Source of the DNA: a virus
Reading direction: 5' to 3' (one strand)
IMG/VR virus record: IMGVR_UViG_3300044591_001189
Span: 1-37,824 of that record
Length of the DNA stretch: 37,824 nt
Part shown: positions 33,126 to 37,824 of the stretch, in pieces
Position numbering within the stretch: position 1 is the first letter of the stretch
How the letters are laid out: every line of letters begins with the position of its first letter
The notes under the pieces: model-generated
What the model saw: the letters and a program-made list of their open reading frames with translations, nothing else
The model's database searches: none
What the model was told of the DNA's origin: nothing
Position numbers and translations under genes: made by a program

Positions 33126-33688
33126 CTCATCACTCCGTATAATTCTTTCATACATTCAAGCACTTTGCCGACTTGGAACTTTTTTTCTCTGCAACTTTTA
33201 ACTGCATTTGTTACTATATCGCGCTCTATGTCGAATAGATATGCGGTATCGCGGGTACTTATGTCGTAGGTATATCGCATGATAATACATCCTGCGGTAA
33301 AGAAATACTTTTCAAGGCTATACGGCTTCATCGCCATTTCATAGATGCTCATATCGCACCTATTTTCCATGTATCGCTTGAGCTTCATTGCAAAGTCTTT
33401 GTTATCCATCTTAGGAATACCATTATTAAAGTCCATGCCGTGCGATAAAAGAATAGCTTTCTCTTCATCGTGAAAAACTGCTTTGATTGGTATTGTTTTG
33501 TTCATCTTATAGTCGACAAAGCGCCCAGCTACCTTGCCTTTACCTTTTGGCTTCTTACCGAATAGCTGATTCCGCTCTGCTTTAAGCGCGTCCGATAGTT
33601 TTACGCGTCGTAGTGTTACGGGTCTTCCGTGTTCGCCGTCCATATCGGCTACATGTTTGTATAGTGATCCGATTGCGTGCAGGCTCAT
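33122..33688 (-). CDS. DnaA domain IV-like DNA-binding protein B, 188 aa
   Basis: The N-terminus MSLHAIGSLYKHVAD and VKLSDALKAERNQLFGKKPK match protein A's start (MRLHAIGH..., LSQQLKIEREILFG). The C-terminal 65 residues, KPYSLEKYFFTAGCIIMRYT followed by YDISTRDTAYLFDIERDIVT, have the spacing of a DnaA domain IV helix-turn-helix but lack the ST/HT residues, so DNA contacts may differ. The middle (55-110) is an insertion not present in protein A. AAGGAG precedes the ATG, and both ends use ATGA overlaps. Confidence 0.6.
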   Translation of the reverse strand: MSLHAIGSLYKHVADMDGEHGRPVTLRRVKLSDALKAERNQLFGKKPKGKGKVAGRFVDYKMNKTIPIKAVFHDEEKAILLSHGMDFNNGIPKMDNKDFAMKLKRYMENRCDMSIYEMAMKPYSLEKYFFTAGCIIMRYTYDISTRDTAYLFDIERDIVTNAVKSCREKKFQVGKVLECMKELYGVMR

Positions 33689-34302
33689 GCGGTTACTCCT
33701 TGGAATAGTTGTAGAGCGGGTTCTTCTTGAAGCCCTCGAATCGTGATATACTCATGTAAATAGTAAATCATGTCGAATACCTTAGCATCATTAAAGGCGG
33801 GGCGCGCAAAAGTGAACTCTTGATAGTTCTTGAAGTTATCGGCCTCGACATCTTGGAACTCGAATACTTTATAGGTTACGAATTTCGCGCCGAATAGCTC
33901 GCAGTACACTCGCCATTGCATTGAATCTGCATAGGCATCGTAGGTGATGGGGCTATACTTGGTTTTGATTTCCACCACATCGAGTCCGAGTAGTTGGTCG
34001 GCTACACCGGTTACGGATATATCACCGTATTTCGTGCGATATTGGCGGCGAACTTTGTACTCGAATACTCGCGAGCGATAATCCATGCAATTACGGGCAT
34101 TTAGAATACAGTCAGTGCTGAACTTGCCTTCGAACTCCATAGGGTAATCGGTCTGCATCATCTCGTGAAACTCTATCCCCCTTTGCATCATCTCGTTAGG
34201 GGGATCAAGTCTCAAAAGTGAGCGCTCAAACTGTTCGACTGTAATCTTGCCATCAAGAAAGCGGCGGTAAGATTCGAGCTGGGTGGCACTAATTTTGATC
34301 AT
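33685..34302 (-). CDS. PD-(D/E)XK nuclease, RecB/Cas4-like, 205 aa
   Basis: The catalytic core is visible: SVTGVADQLLGLDVVEIKTK gives Asp102, Glu111 and Lys113, and the following DSMQWRVYCELFG supplies the Q motif (Gln129). The N-terminal ISATQLESYRRF is the typical RecB-family opening. The His in GIEFHEMMQ (45) may be the extra metal ligand of Cas4/AddB-like enzymes. No iron-sulphur cysteine set was seen. It probably trims DNA ends in recombination or degrades host DNA, working with the Sak4-like ATPase and DnaA-like proteins of the same operon. Confidence 0.87.
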   Translation of the reverse strand: MIKISATQLESYRRFLDGKITVEQFERSLLRLDPPNEMMQRGIEFHEMMQTDYPMEFEGKFSTDCILNARNCMDYRSRVFEYKVRRQYRTKYGDISVTGVADQLLGLDVVEIKTKYSPITYDAYADSMQWRVYCELFGAKFVTYKVFEFQDVEADNFKNYQEFTFARPAFNDAKVFDMIYYLHEYITIRGLQEEPALQLFQGVTA

Positions 34303-34574
34303 TTGCTATTCAACTCCTTTAATGCTAAAAGAAGGATATCTAAATCGGCAAAATAAAGACGATAGTCATAGTTATCATTTTCACGCAAAGATATTTCTAT
34401 GTAATTTGGTTTGTCTTCTGATGTATAATCAGTTGCATATTTTAATGTTTTTATAAGAGATATGTCTAACCAAATATCATCGCTATTATCTAACCATGTA
34501 TTTTGATAAGTAAGCTGACTATAGTCCAAATATTCTCTTTGACATTTCAAAAACCATCCTTTTATCTCAATCAT
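34299..34574 (-). CDS. Hypothetical protein, 91 aa
   Basis: The ATG at 34574 is preceded by GGAGGCGATA, which is also the coding end (YGGDND) of the gene upstream, so I prefer it to the ATG at 34586. The product begins MIEIKGWFLKCQREYLDYSQ, is rich in Tyr, Asp and Leu, and has LYFADLDILLLALKEL at its end. No membrane segment or motif is seen. It is the last member of the small-gene cassette and overlaps the nuclease start by ATGA. Confidence 0.72.
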   Translation of the reverse strand: MIEIKGWFLKCQREYLDYSQLTYQNTWLDNSDDIWLDISLIKTLKYATDYTSEDKPNYIEISLRENDNYDYRLYFADLDILLLALKELNSK

Positions 34575-34800
34575 TATCGCCTCCATATACCAACCTATAA
34601 TACGCTTCGGGTGTGCAGGCTTCTTTTAGTTTTGCACCCGCTTCGAATGCTTTGATAATTTGCTCGCGTTCCTTTGCAATAAGGTCAATCGTTTGAAATC
34701 TTATTTGCGATATGACCTCGCCTGGTGTCAGAGTCACTGAAGCTTCATAATATGCGAAGTCAAGTGATTGCCGTAGGGTCTGCATTGCGGTTTTAATCAT
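34567..34800 (-). CDS. Small cassette protein with YGGDND end, 77 aa
   Basis: The start overlaps the upstream stop, with GGAGGCGACC before ATG. The product is helical (MQTLRQSLDFAYYEASVTL, then LIAKEREQIIKAFEAGAKL) and ends with YYRLVYGGDND. It belongs to the TAVEWL-like group of Bacteroidota phage proteins by its EQIIxAFExG centre and Y-Y-x-x-x-Y end, though the TAVEWL start is lost. The last codons contain the ribosome binding site of the next gene. The function of the group is unknown. Confidence 0.72.
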   Translation of the reverse strand: MIKTAMQTLRQSLDFAYYEASVTLTPGEVISQIRFQTIDLIAKEREQIIKAFEAGAKLKEACTPEAYYRLVYGGDND

Positions 34801-35002
34801 GGTCGCCTCCGTAGGTTTGTTTGTAATATTGCTCGCCTTTGTTTAATAAATTGCCAAATTCTGAAGCTTCGTAACCAATATCAAACGCATCCTCAATTTG
34901 TTCTTTTCCCATTTGCTCGGCTTCGTTACTCAATGATAGCGTCAAAGGTTTGCCTTCTAATAATCTACAAATTAACCACTGCACCGCTGTTTGCTTACTC
35001 AT
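34793..35002 (-). CDS. TAVEWL-type small protein, 69 aa
   Basis: The ATG at 35002, with GGAG eight bases upstream and ATGA overlap with the preceding stop, is preferred to the start at 35038. The product begins MSKQTAVQWLICRLLEGK, has KEQIEDAFDIGYEAS and ends GEQYYKQTYGGDHD. This is the TAVEWL / EQYY pattern common in Bacteroidota and their phages, function unknown. The final YGGDHD codons contain the GGAGG for the next gene. Confidence 0.8.
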   Translation of the reverse strand: MSKQTAVQWLICRLLEGKPLTLSLSNEAEQMGKEQIEDAFDIGYEASEFGNLLNKGEQYYKQTYGGDHD

Positions 35003-35124
35003 AACAAACTCCAAATAAAATAAAATAAACCAACCCAAAAGCCAATGATTGCACAGGCAAAAATAAACTTGAATGTAAAATATCCAATCTTGTCAAACCA
35101 ATACTCAAATGTTTGCTTACTCAT
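34999..35124 (-). CDS. Small membrane protein, 41 aa
   Basis: The ORF is too short for most gene finders but is well placed: GGAGGCGACC before its ATG at 35124 and ATGA with the next start. It begins MSKQTFEYWFDKIGYFTFK, sharing MSKQT with its neighbours, and continues with a hydrophobic helix FIFACAIIGFWVGLFYFIW. It is probably a single-span inner-membrane peptide. The N-terminus suggests it was made by fusing the cassette's common start to a membrane segment. Confidence 0.68.
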   Translation of the reverse strand: MSKQTFEYWFDKIGYFTFKFIFACAIIGFWVGLFYFIWSLL

Positions 35125-35215
35125 GGTCGCCTCCATGAAGTTTGCTTTTTACATATCCAATTATTAAAGCTATCCAAAATAATGCGGAAAAACATTTTAC
35201 AATTGTTTCAAACAT
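35117..35215 (-). CDS. Small membrane protein ending in GGDHE, 32 aa
   Basis: AAGGAGG precedes the ATG at 35215. The product is one hydrophobic helix (MFETIVKCFSALFWIALIIG) followed by YVKSKLHGGDHE. The GGDHE codons contain GGAGG and the overlap ATGAGTAA, which starts the next gene, so the end was shaped by the need to start its neighbour. It overlaps that gene by eight bases. Confidence 0.62.
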   Translation of the reverse strand: MFETIVKCFSALFWIALIIGYVKSKLHGGDHE

Positions 35216-35225
35216 CTTCGCCTCC

Positions 35226-35441
35226 TTAAAATATTCTTATTGCAATAAGCCTTTGTAAATTTGCCTTATCAATTTCCAAAAAATTACATTTTATGTTATA
35301 GTGCTCCATCATCTCAATATCTTTCTGTAATTTTTTAGTAATTGGTACAAGTCTGGTAATTATATCGTTAAATTCTTTCGATGATTCCAAATAAGAATCT
35401 ATTGTTTCTCTTGCTTGTTCTTGCGTTGGTCGCTTACTCAT
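35226..35441 (-). CDS. Small cassette protein beginning MSKRPTQEQ, 71 aa
   Basis: The ATG at 35441 follows GGAGGCGACC and overlaps the upstream stop; the longer frame from 35489 starts inside the upstream gene and has no ribosome binding site. The product is helical throughout (EQARETIDSYLESSKEFNDI, ITKKLQKDIEMMEHYNIK) with a short hydrophobic end. The stop is followed at once by the AAGGAGG of the next gene. No function is recognised. Confidence 0.7.
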   Translation of the reverse strand: MSKRPTQEQARETIDSYLESSKEFNDIITRLVPITKKLQKDIEMMEHYNIKCNFLEIDKANLQRLIAIRIF

Positions 35442-35661
35442 GGTCGCCTCCGTATGGTAATTCACCATGATAGAGTCTGTAATAATCATATCCGGTCACA
35501 TCCATTGCCCTACGCTCCCATGCTTTTGCAATTTGCTCGCATTCCTTTATCTTCGCATGTGCAAACATGCTATCGATTTTTTCTTTTTGTTTTCTTTCAA
35601 AAACAAATCCATATTCAAACATATGTTCCAACCACTCTACTGCTGTTTGTTGCTTACTCAT
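35434..35661 (-). CDS. TAVEWL-type small protein, 75 aa
   Basis: It begins MSKQQTAVEWLEHMFEYGF, the most typical member of the TAVEWL group here, then has KIKECEQIAKAWERRAMDV and ends with YYRLYHGELPYGGDHE. The start is an ATGA-type overlap with the preceding gene, and AGGAG lies upstream. The YGGDHE codons give GGAGG for the next start. Its relatives in Bacteroidota phages have no known function. Confidence 0.82.
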   Translation of the reverse strand: MSKQQTAVEWLEHMFEYGFVFERKQKEKIDSMFAHAKIKECEQIAKAWERRAMDVTGYDYYRLYHGELPYGGDHE

Positions 35662-35860
35662 CGATATACTCCTGATACGGGTCTCTTAAATTGCGAATCT
35701 TAACAAGCTCGCGTTTGTGTATTGTCATTCTTGCTATGCTTACCATCTCTTTCTCAAAGCGATCATAAGCCCACTCTCTGACATCCTCTTCGGATAGCGA
35801 GTAGTCTAGGAGCACATCGTCCTCGTCGAATGCGCCCCAGACTTCGAAGGGGTGACTCAT
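35654..35860 (-). CDS. Acidic hypothetical protein, 68 aa
   Basis: The start at 35860 shares ATGA with the Sak4-like gene. The product is acidic (MSHPFEVWGAFDEDDVLLDY) with a helix EEDVREWAYDRFEKEMVSIA and ends DPYQEYIDE. No membrane segment is present. Its stop overlaps the TAVEWL gene start, and CAGGAG lies in its last codons. Function unknown. Confidence 0.75.
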   Translation of the reverse strand: MSHPFEVWGAFDEDDVLLDYSLSEEDVREWAYDRFEKEMVSIARMTIHKRELVKIRNLRDPYQEYIDE

Positions 35861-36750
35861 TTCACCACCTCCTCAAACTTACCACTTTCTTTATTCCATT
35901 GCAAGCCGCGCTCTCCAAAGGTAGTCACTACGGAAGCCCAAACGGCGCGCTTTAAAGCATCCTCAAGCCCTGCTTTGCTGAGATCGGCTACAAACTTATT
36001 AGCATCCTTTACGGCTTTTGCCTTTTCAGTCCACTCGGATACGAGTGCAATGGCTTCTTCTTGCTCTTTGGAGCGCTTTGCAATCGCGGTCTTAGTGTGA
36101 TTGATAATATCGCTTAATTGCGTAGTCATCTCGTGAAGGCTACCGATATACACGGGTGCAATCTCAGCGCAATTTTTAGCGGTTACGGTATCGGATAGGT
36201 CAAAGGTAAGCACGCGCTTGTTTGCAATCGTAGTATAATATCCGACAAGGTCGCATGATTGCATAAGTAGGTCGTAACTTGATCCTGGAATGAGAGGGCG
36301 CTTGATGCGAACATCGCCTTCCTCTTTCTCTTTTGCATGTGCAATGAAGATCACATTCTTACCGCTTAATTTGAGAGGCAAGAAAAACTCTTGGAATAAA
36401 CGCTTAGTTTCGCCCCATAATTTGATACCATTGCGAAGTAGTGCGGGGTTCGACTTTACGAGGTATGCTTGCATGGCTTCAATTACCGTACCGGCAGTAT
36501 CGATAATTATGCTATCGTGTTGAGCTATGAGCTTGTCAAGGTCAAGTTTGCTATCGATCACATCTTGCCATGAGTCAAACTGCAGGGCGTTCTTGCGATG
36601 CGAAGCGCGGTGCACTCCACGATCGAAGTCAAGAAGCAGTGGATTCGGCGCGGTGAATGATAGGGTAGTTTTCCCGATTCCCGGATCGCCGTAGAATAAG
36701 ACATTGAGTCCTAAGACATTCATGTCATCTGTTGTTTGGATTAATCTCAT
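35857..36750 (-). CDS. Sak4-like RecA-family ATPase (recombination mediator), 297 aa
   Basis: Walker A is GDPGIGKT (21-28), followed by PLLLDFDRGVHRA (37-49), Walker B-like SIIIDTAGTV (80-89), and KNVIFIAHAKEKEEGDVRIK with the RIKRPLIPGSS segment. This is the phage Sak4/AAA_24 (RecA-like) pattern. The start at 36750 has TAGGAG six bases upstream; the ATG at 36756 lies immediately after it, so it is less suitable. The C-terminal 90 residues are helical and charged. Such proteins bind ssDNA and promote strand annealing or loading with SSB; here the DUF3127 protein may be the partner. Confidence 0.88.
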   Translation of the reverse strand: MRLIQTTDDMNVLGLNVLFYGDPGIGKTTLSFTAPNPLLLDFDRGVHRASHRKNALQFDSWQDVIDSKLDLDKLIAQHDSIIIDTAGTVIEAMQAYLVKSNPALLRNGIKLWGETKRLFQEFFLPLKLSGKNVIFIAHAKEKEEGDVRIKRPLIPGSSYDLLMQSCDLVGYYTTIANKRVLTFDLSDTVTAKNCAEIAPVYIGSLHEMTTQLSDIINHTKTAIAKRSKEQEEAIALVSEWTEKAKAVKDANKFVADLSKAGLEDALKRAVWASVVTTFGERGLQWNKESGKFEEVVK

Positions 36751-36958
36751 CTCCATCTCCTAAGAGCTTTTTAAGCTCGCTATAATTTAGTAAATACATA
36801 GACTTTTGCCCGTATGCTATTTCTTTTATTTTGCGAAGTACGGGCGGCTTCGCGTTTCTTTCATCTGTTTCAGGTCTTCCGCGTGCTAGGTAGTGAAGGT
36901 ATCGCATTGAGAGTCCGAAGATTTCCGCGGCTTCTCGGATAGTTAGCCATTCTCTCAT
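36725..36958 (-). CDS. Small HTH protein (MerR/excisionase-like fold), 77 aa
   Basis: The N-terminus MREWLTIREAAEIFGLSMRY is the HTH_17/excisionase-type helix-turn-helix, followed by a wing-like LARGRPETDERNAKPPVLRK and a basic end. It is the third gene of the early operon. Without an integrase in the genome, a role as transcription regulator is more likely than excisionase. It overlaps both neighbours. Confidence 0.78.
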   Translation of the reverse strand: MREWLTIREAAEIFGLSMRYLHYLARGRPETDERNAKPPVLRKIKEIAYGQKSMYLLNYSELKKLLGDGDEINPNNR

Positions 36959-37056
36959 CGAATAACCTCGCCGAGAGTGTATATCTCAAATTGAGTAATA
37001 AGCCATAATGCGAAGATCATGAATACCACGCCGTGCCATAGTTTGCCATTCTTCAT
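36955..37056 (-). CDS. Small membrane protein, 33 aa
   Basis: The ORF is supported by GGAGG eight bases before its ATG, by an ATGA overlap with the upstream gene, and by another with the HTH gene. The product begins MKNGKLWHGVVFMIFALWLI and is a single hydrophobic helix ending in charged residues. It is probably an inner-membrane peptide, expressed early. Function unknown. Confidence 0.65.
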   Translation of the reverse strand: MKNGKLWHGVVFMIFALWLITQFEIYTLGEVIR

Positions 37057-37226
37057 ATCTTGCCTCCGATATAGGTGATAATAGTTCCGACTGCTATGCC
37101 GAAGTTCACAAGTGCGAAGTTCTTTGCAACTACGATGAACTTATCACGATATGTGACCACTTCGAAGCCTTCGGGCGCGTTCTTTTGCGCCTCTTCTTTG
37201 GTTTTGTAGAGTCTGTAGAGTTTCAT
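37053..37226 (-). CDS. First gene of the early operon, small protein, 57 aa
   Basis: It starts MKLYRLYKTKEEAQKNAPEG, then has FEVVTYRDKFIVVAKNFALV and a hydrophobic C-terminus (VNFGIAVGTIITYIGG) that may be a membrane helix. It is the first ORF after the early promoter (leader about 32 bases, CGGAG before the ATG). Its last codons supply GGAGG for the next gene. Early small proteins of phages often act against host functions, but there is no evidence for a target here. Confidence 0.72.
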   Translation of the reverse strand: MKLYRLYKTKEEAQKNAPEGFEVVTYRDKFIVVAKNFALVNFGIAVGTIITYIGGKI

Positions 37227-37264
37227 GCCGTACTCCGTTTGTTTGTGTGTTGTTGATTACGGTG

Positions 37265-37296
37265 CGAACTTACGAACAAAACAAAAGGAATGCAAA
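37265..37296 (-). promoter_or_regulatory. Early leftward promoter (Bacteroidota type)
   Basis: On the minus strand TTTG, a 20-base spacer and TAAGTTCG match TTTG-N20-TAnnTTTG at nine of ten fixed positions. Transcription should start near 37258, 32 bases before the first early gene. All early genes to the primase-helicase overlap, so this may be the only promoter of a 10-kb operon. Confidence 0.82.
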
Positions 37297-37307
37297 CTTT
37301 TTTTTAT

Positions 37308-37496
37308 TTATCGTGAAATTTTTATTTTTTCGGGTAGGTGCAAGCTCTGTAAGTGCTTGTATTCTCGTGGAGTTATAGCAAATAAAATAATTTCATGCAC
37401 GGCGGTAAGTTCCGCGAGTGATATCACTTCTGATAGTGATTGCACGGCGCATCCATAAGCGGAGCCGCTCTTTTTGATTATTTTTATTTGATACAT
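37308..37496 (-). CDS. Small protein of the control region, possibly leaderless, 62 aa
   Basis: The preferred start is the ATG at 37496 (MYQIKIIKKSGSAYGCAVQS); an upstream ATG at 37544 is less likely. TATCTTTG lies just before it on the minus strand, so an mRNA would begin at or near the ATG. The protein has hydrophobic parts (HEIILFAIT) and a basic end, and no known motif. It lies between the divergent rightward promoter and the early promoter. Its position recalls a phage regulator, but this is inference. Confidence 0.5.
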   Translation of the reverse strand: MYQIKIIKKSGSAYGCAVQSLSEVISLAELTAVHEIILFAITPREYKHLQSLHLPEKIKISR

Positions 37497-37518
37497 TCGA
37501 CAAAGATAGGTATTTTTG
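37487..37518 (+). promoter_or_regulatory. Perfect rightward Bacteroidota-type promoter
   Basis: TTTG at 37487-37490, a 20-base spacer, and TATTTTTG at 37511-37518 match all ten fixed positions of the consensus. It is the best promoter in the window and the only one found on the plus strand. A start near 37525 is expected. A perfect inverted repeat (TGCAATC, eight bases, GATTGCA at 37522-37543) overlaps that start and may be an operator. Confidence 0.75.
37501..37508 (-). promoter_or_regulatory. Leftward TATCTTTG element before the 62-aa gene
   Basis: TATCTTTG fits TAnnTTTG fully, but the nearest TTG is only 15 bases upstream instead of 19-21, so the promoter is incomplete. It lies inside the rightward promoter, so only one may be used at a time. 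Confidence 0.35.
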
Positions 37519-37524
37519 CGATGC

Positions 37525-37597
37525 AATCTTAATTGCGATTGCACAAGTACAATATGGCTGCATGGGGTATGGCGATCTCGGGGAGGTCGCCTTTTTT
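37525..37597 (+). ncRNA. Candidate small RNA of about 73 nt
   Basis: A perfect rightward promoter and a strong rightward terminator enclose about 73 bases on a strand with no protein gene. The RNA would contain the second arm of the TGCAATC/GATTGCA repeat and end in the GC stem with six U. An ORF of 31 codons starting at 37553 reads through the terminator and is not convincing. The sequence shows no known RNA family that I can name. It may be antisense or a regulator; it is not proven to be transcribed. Confidence 0.5.
37571..37597 (+). terminator. Rightward rho-independent terminator of the control region
   Basis: GGCGATCTC, loop GGG and GAGGTCGCC form a 9-bp stem (one G-T pair) followed by six T. 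In the minus direction no T tract follows, so it serves plus-strand transcription. Confidence 0.88.
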
Positions 37598-37673
37598 ATT
37601 TGCATTGAATAGAGAGTTTTACTATATTGCACTCAGCGGCCTATCATAGCCGCAGTTCGCCCCCCCCGGAATG

Positions 37674-37700
37674 ACCCGCTTATCTAATAAGCGGGTTTTT
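37674..37700 (+). terminator. Second rightward terminator at the circle junction
   Basis: ACCCGCTTA, loop TCTAA and TAAGCGGGT form a perfect 9-bp stem, followed by TTTTC. It overlaps the stop codon of the minus-strand 68-aa gene and would keep rightward transcripts from entering the late genes. On the minus strand no T tract follows. Confidence 0.8.
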
Positions 37701-37824
37701 CTTTGCATACTCTTCGCGTAAGCATTTAATAAAGAACTGAAGGCTTGCTACTTTACCTTGAAGCATTATCGCTTCATCTGCGAGCCGTACGGCTTCACCT
37801 ACGGCCTTTGTGATGGGGAGCCGT
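37680..37824 (-). CDS. 3' part of the junction-crossing 68-aa gene (right copy)
   Basis: The last 18 bases of this gene, including its TAA at 37682-37680, lie here; the rest is the repeated copy of bases 1-127. The start codon is at 189 on the left end. It should be counted once, together with the left entry. Confidence 0.65.
   Translation of the reverse strand, partial: RLPITKAVGEAVRLADEAIMLQGKVASLQFFIKCLREEYAKKNPLIR
37698..37824. repeat. Terminal direct repeat, right copy
   Basis: Identical to bases 1-127. One copy should be removed when the genome is closed. Confidence 0.95.

Noticed and set aside
36725-36958. Excisionase of a temperate phage
   Set aside because: The fold fits, but no integrase, attachment site or CI-like repressor was found anywhere in the window.
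37418-37430. AGTGATATCACT palindrome as an operator
   Set aside because: It lies inside the 62-aa coding frame and may arise from the codons; there is no second full copy, so I did not list it as a site.
37553-37651. Plus-strand ORF of 31 codons behind the rightward promoter
   Set aside because: It reads through the strong GC terminator at 37571-37597 and has no clear ribosome binding site; a non-coding RNA explains the region better.

Overview
The window is a complete tailed-phage genome (siphovirus-like gene set). The first 127 bases are repeated exactly as the last 127, so the contig closes into a circle of 37,697 bp. Every convincing gene lies on the minus strand. The phage most likely infects a member of the Bacteroidota or a sister phylum. 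The promoters that can be read have the TTTG / TAnnTTTG form of that group. The window also encodes a DUF3127 protein, a VirE_N (BT4734-like) primase-helicase and small TAVEWL-type proteins, all typical of Bacteroidota and their phages. Against expectation for that phylum, many genes have strong AGGAGG-like ribosome binding sites. No integrase, tRNA, CRISPR array or insertion sequence was found, so a lytic lifestyle is more likely than lysogeny.

Layout, in the direction of transcription (right to left). (1) 37,227-37,680 is a control region with a leftward early promoter, a possible leaderless 62-aa gene, and a rightward promoter followed by two rightward terminators that may make a small RNA. 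(2) 37,226-27,232 is a tightly overlapped early operon: small membrane proteins, an HTH protein, a Sak4-like RecA-family ATPase, a cassette of tiny genes whose last codons form the next gene's ribosome binding site, a PD-(D/E)XK nuclease, three related proteins with DnaA domain IV-like C-termini, an SNF2-like helicase paired with a DNA methyltransferase, and the primase-helicase. (3) 27,231-27,014 is gene-free, with a (CA)15 tract, (TA)n tracts and short iterated motifs; it is a candidate replication origin. (4) 27,013-24,309 carries an SF2 helicase, a small ORF, ThyX and a VRR-NUC nuclease. (5) 24,272-21,751 has its own promoter and encodes a SAM methyltransferase, the DUF3127 protein, a beta-1,4-galactosyltransferase-like enzyme, a holin candidate and a secreted CHAP lysin, ending at a UUCG terminator. 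(6) 21,623-17,241 holds small membrane proteins, a baseplate/fibre cluster, a metallophosphoesterase and a two-helix membrane protein. (7) 17,254-8,479 is packaging and head: small and large terminase, portal-MuF fusion, protease-scaffold fusion, HK97-type capsid, connectors, a glycosyltransferase and the major tail protein. (8) 8,426 down to 1, continuing to 37,680 across the junction, is tail: chaperones joined by a frameshift, tape measure, tail-tip proteins and a small ribbon-helix-helix-like protein.

How the parts work together (inference): the phage has no DNA polymerase of its own. It probably opens its origin with its primase-helicase, perhaps helped by the DnaA-like proteins, and borrows the host replisome. 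ThyX supports dTTP supply, and the Sak4-like ATPase, DUF3127 protein and two nucleases form a recombination set. The methyltransferases and two glycosyltransferases may modify DNA, virions or the host surface. Lysis depends on the holin and CHAP enzyme. Late structural genes are probably read from near 21.7 kb through the circle junction.
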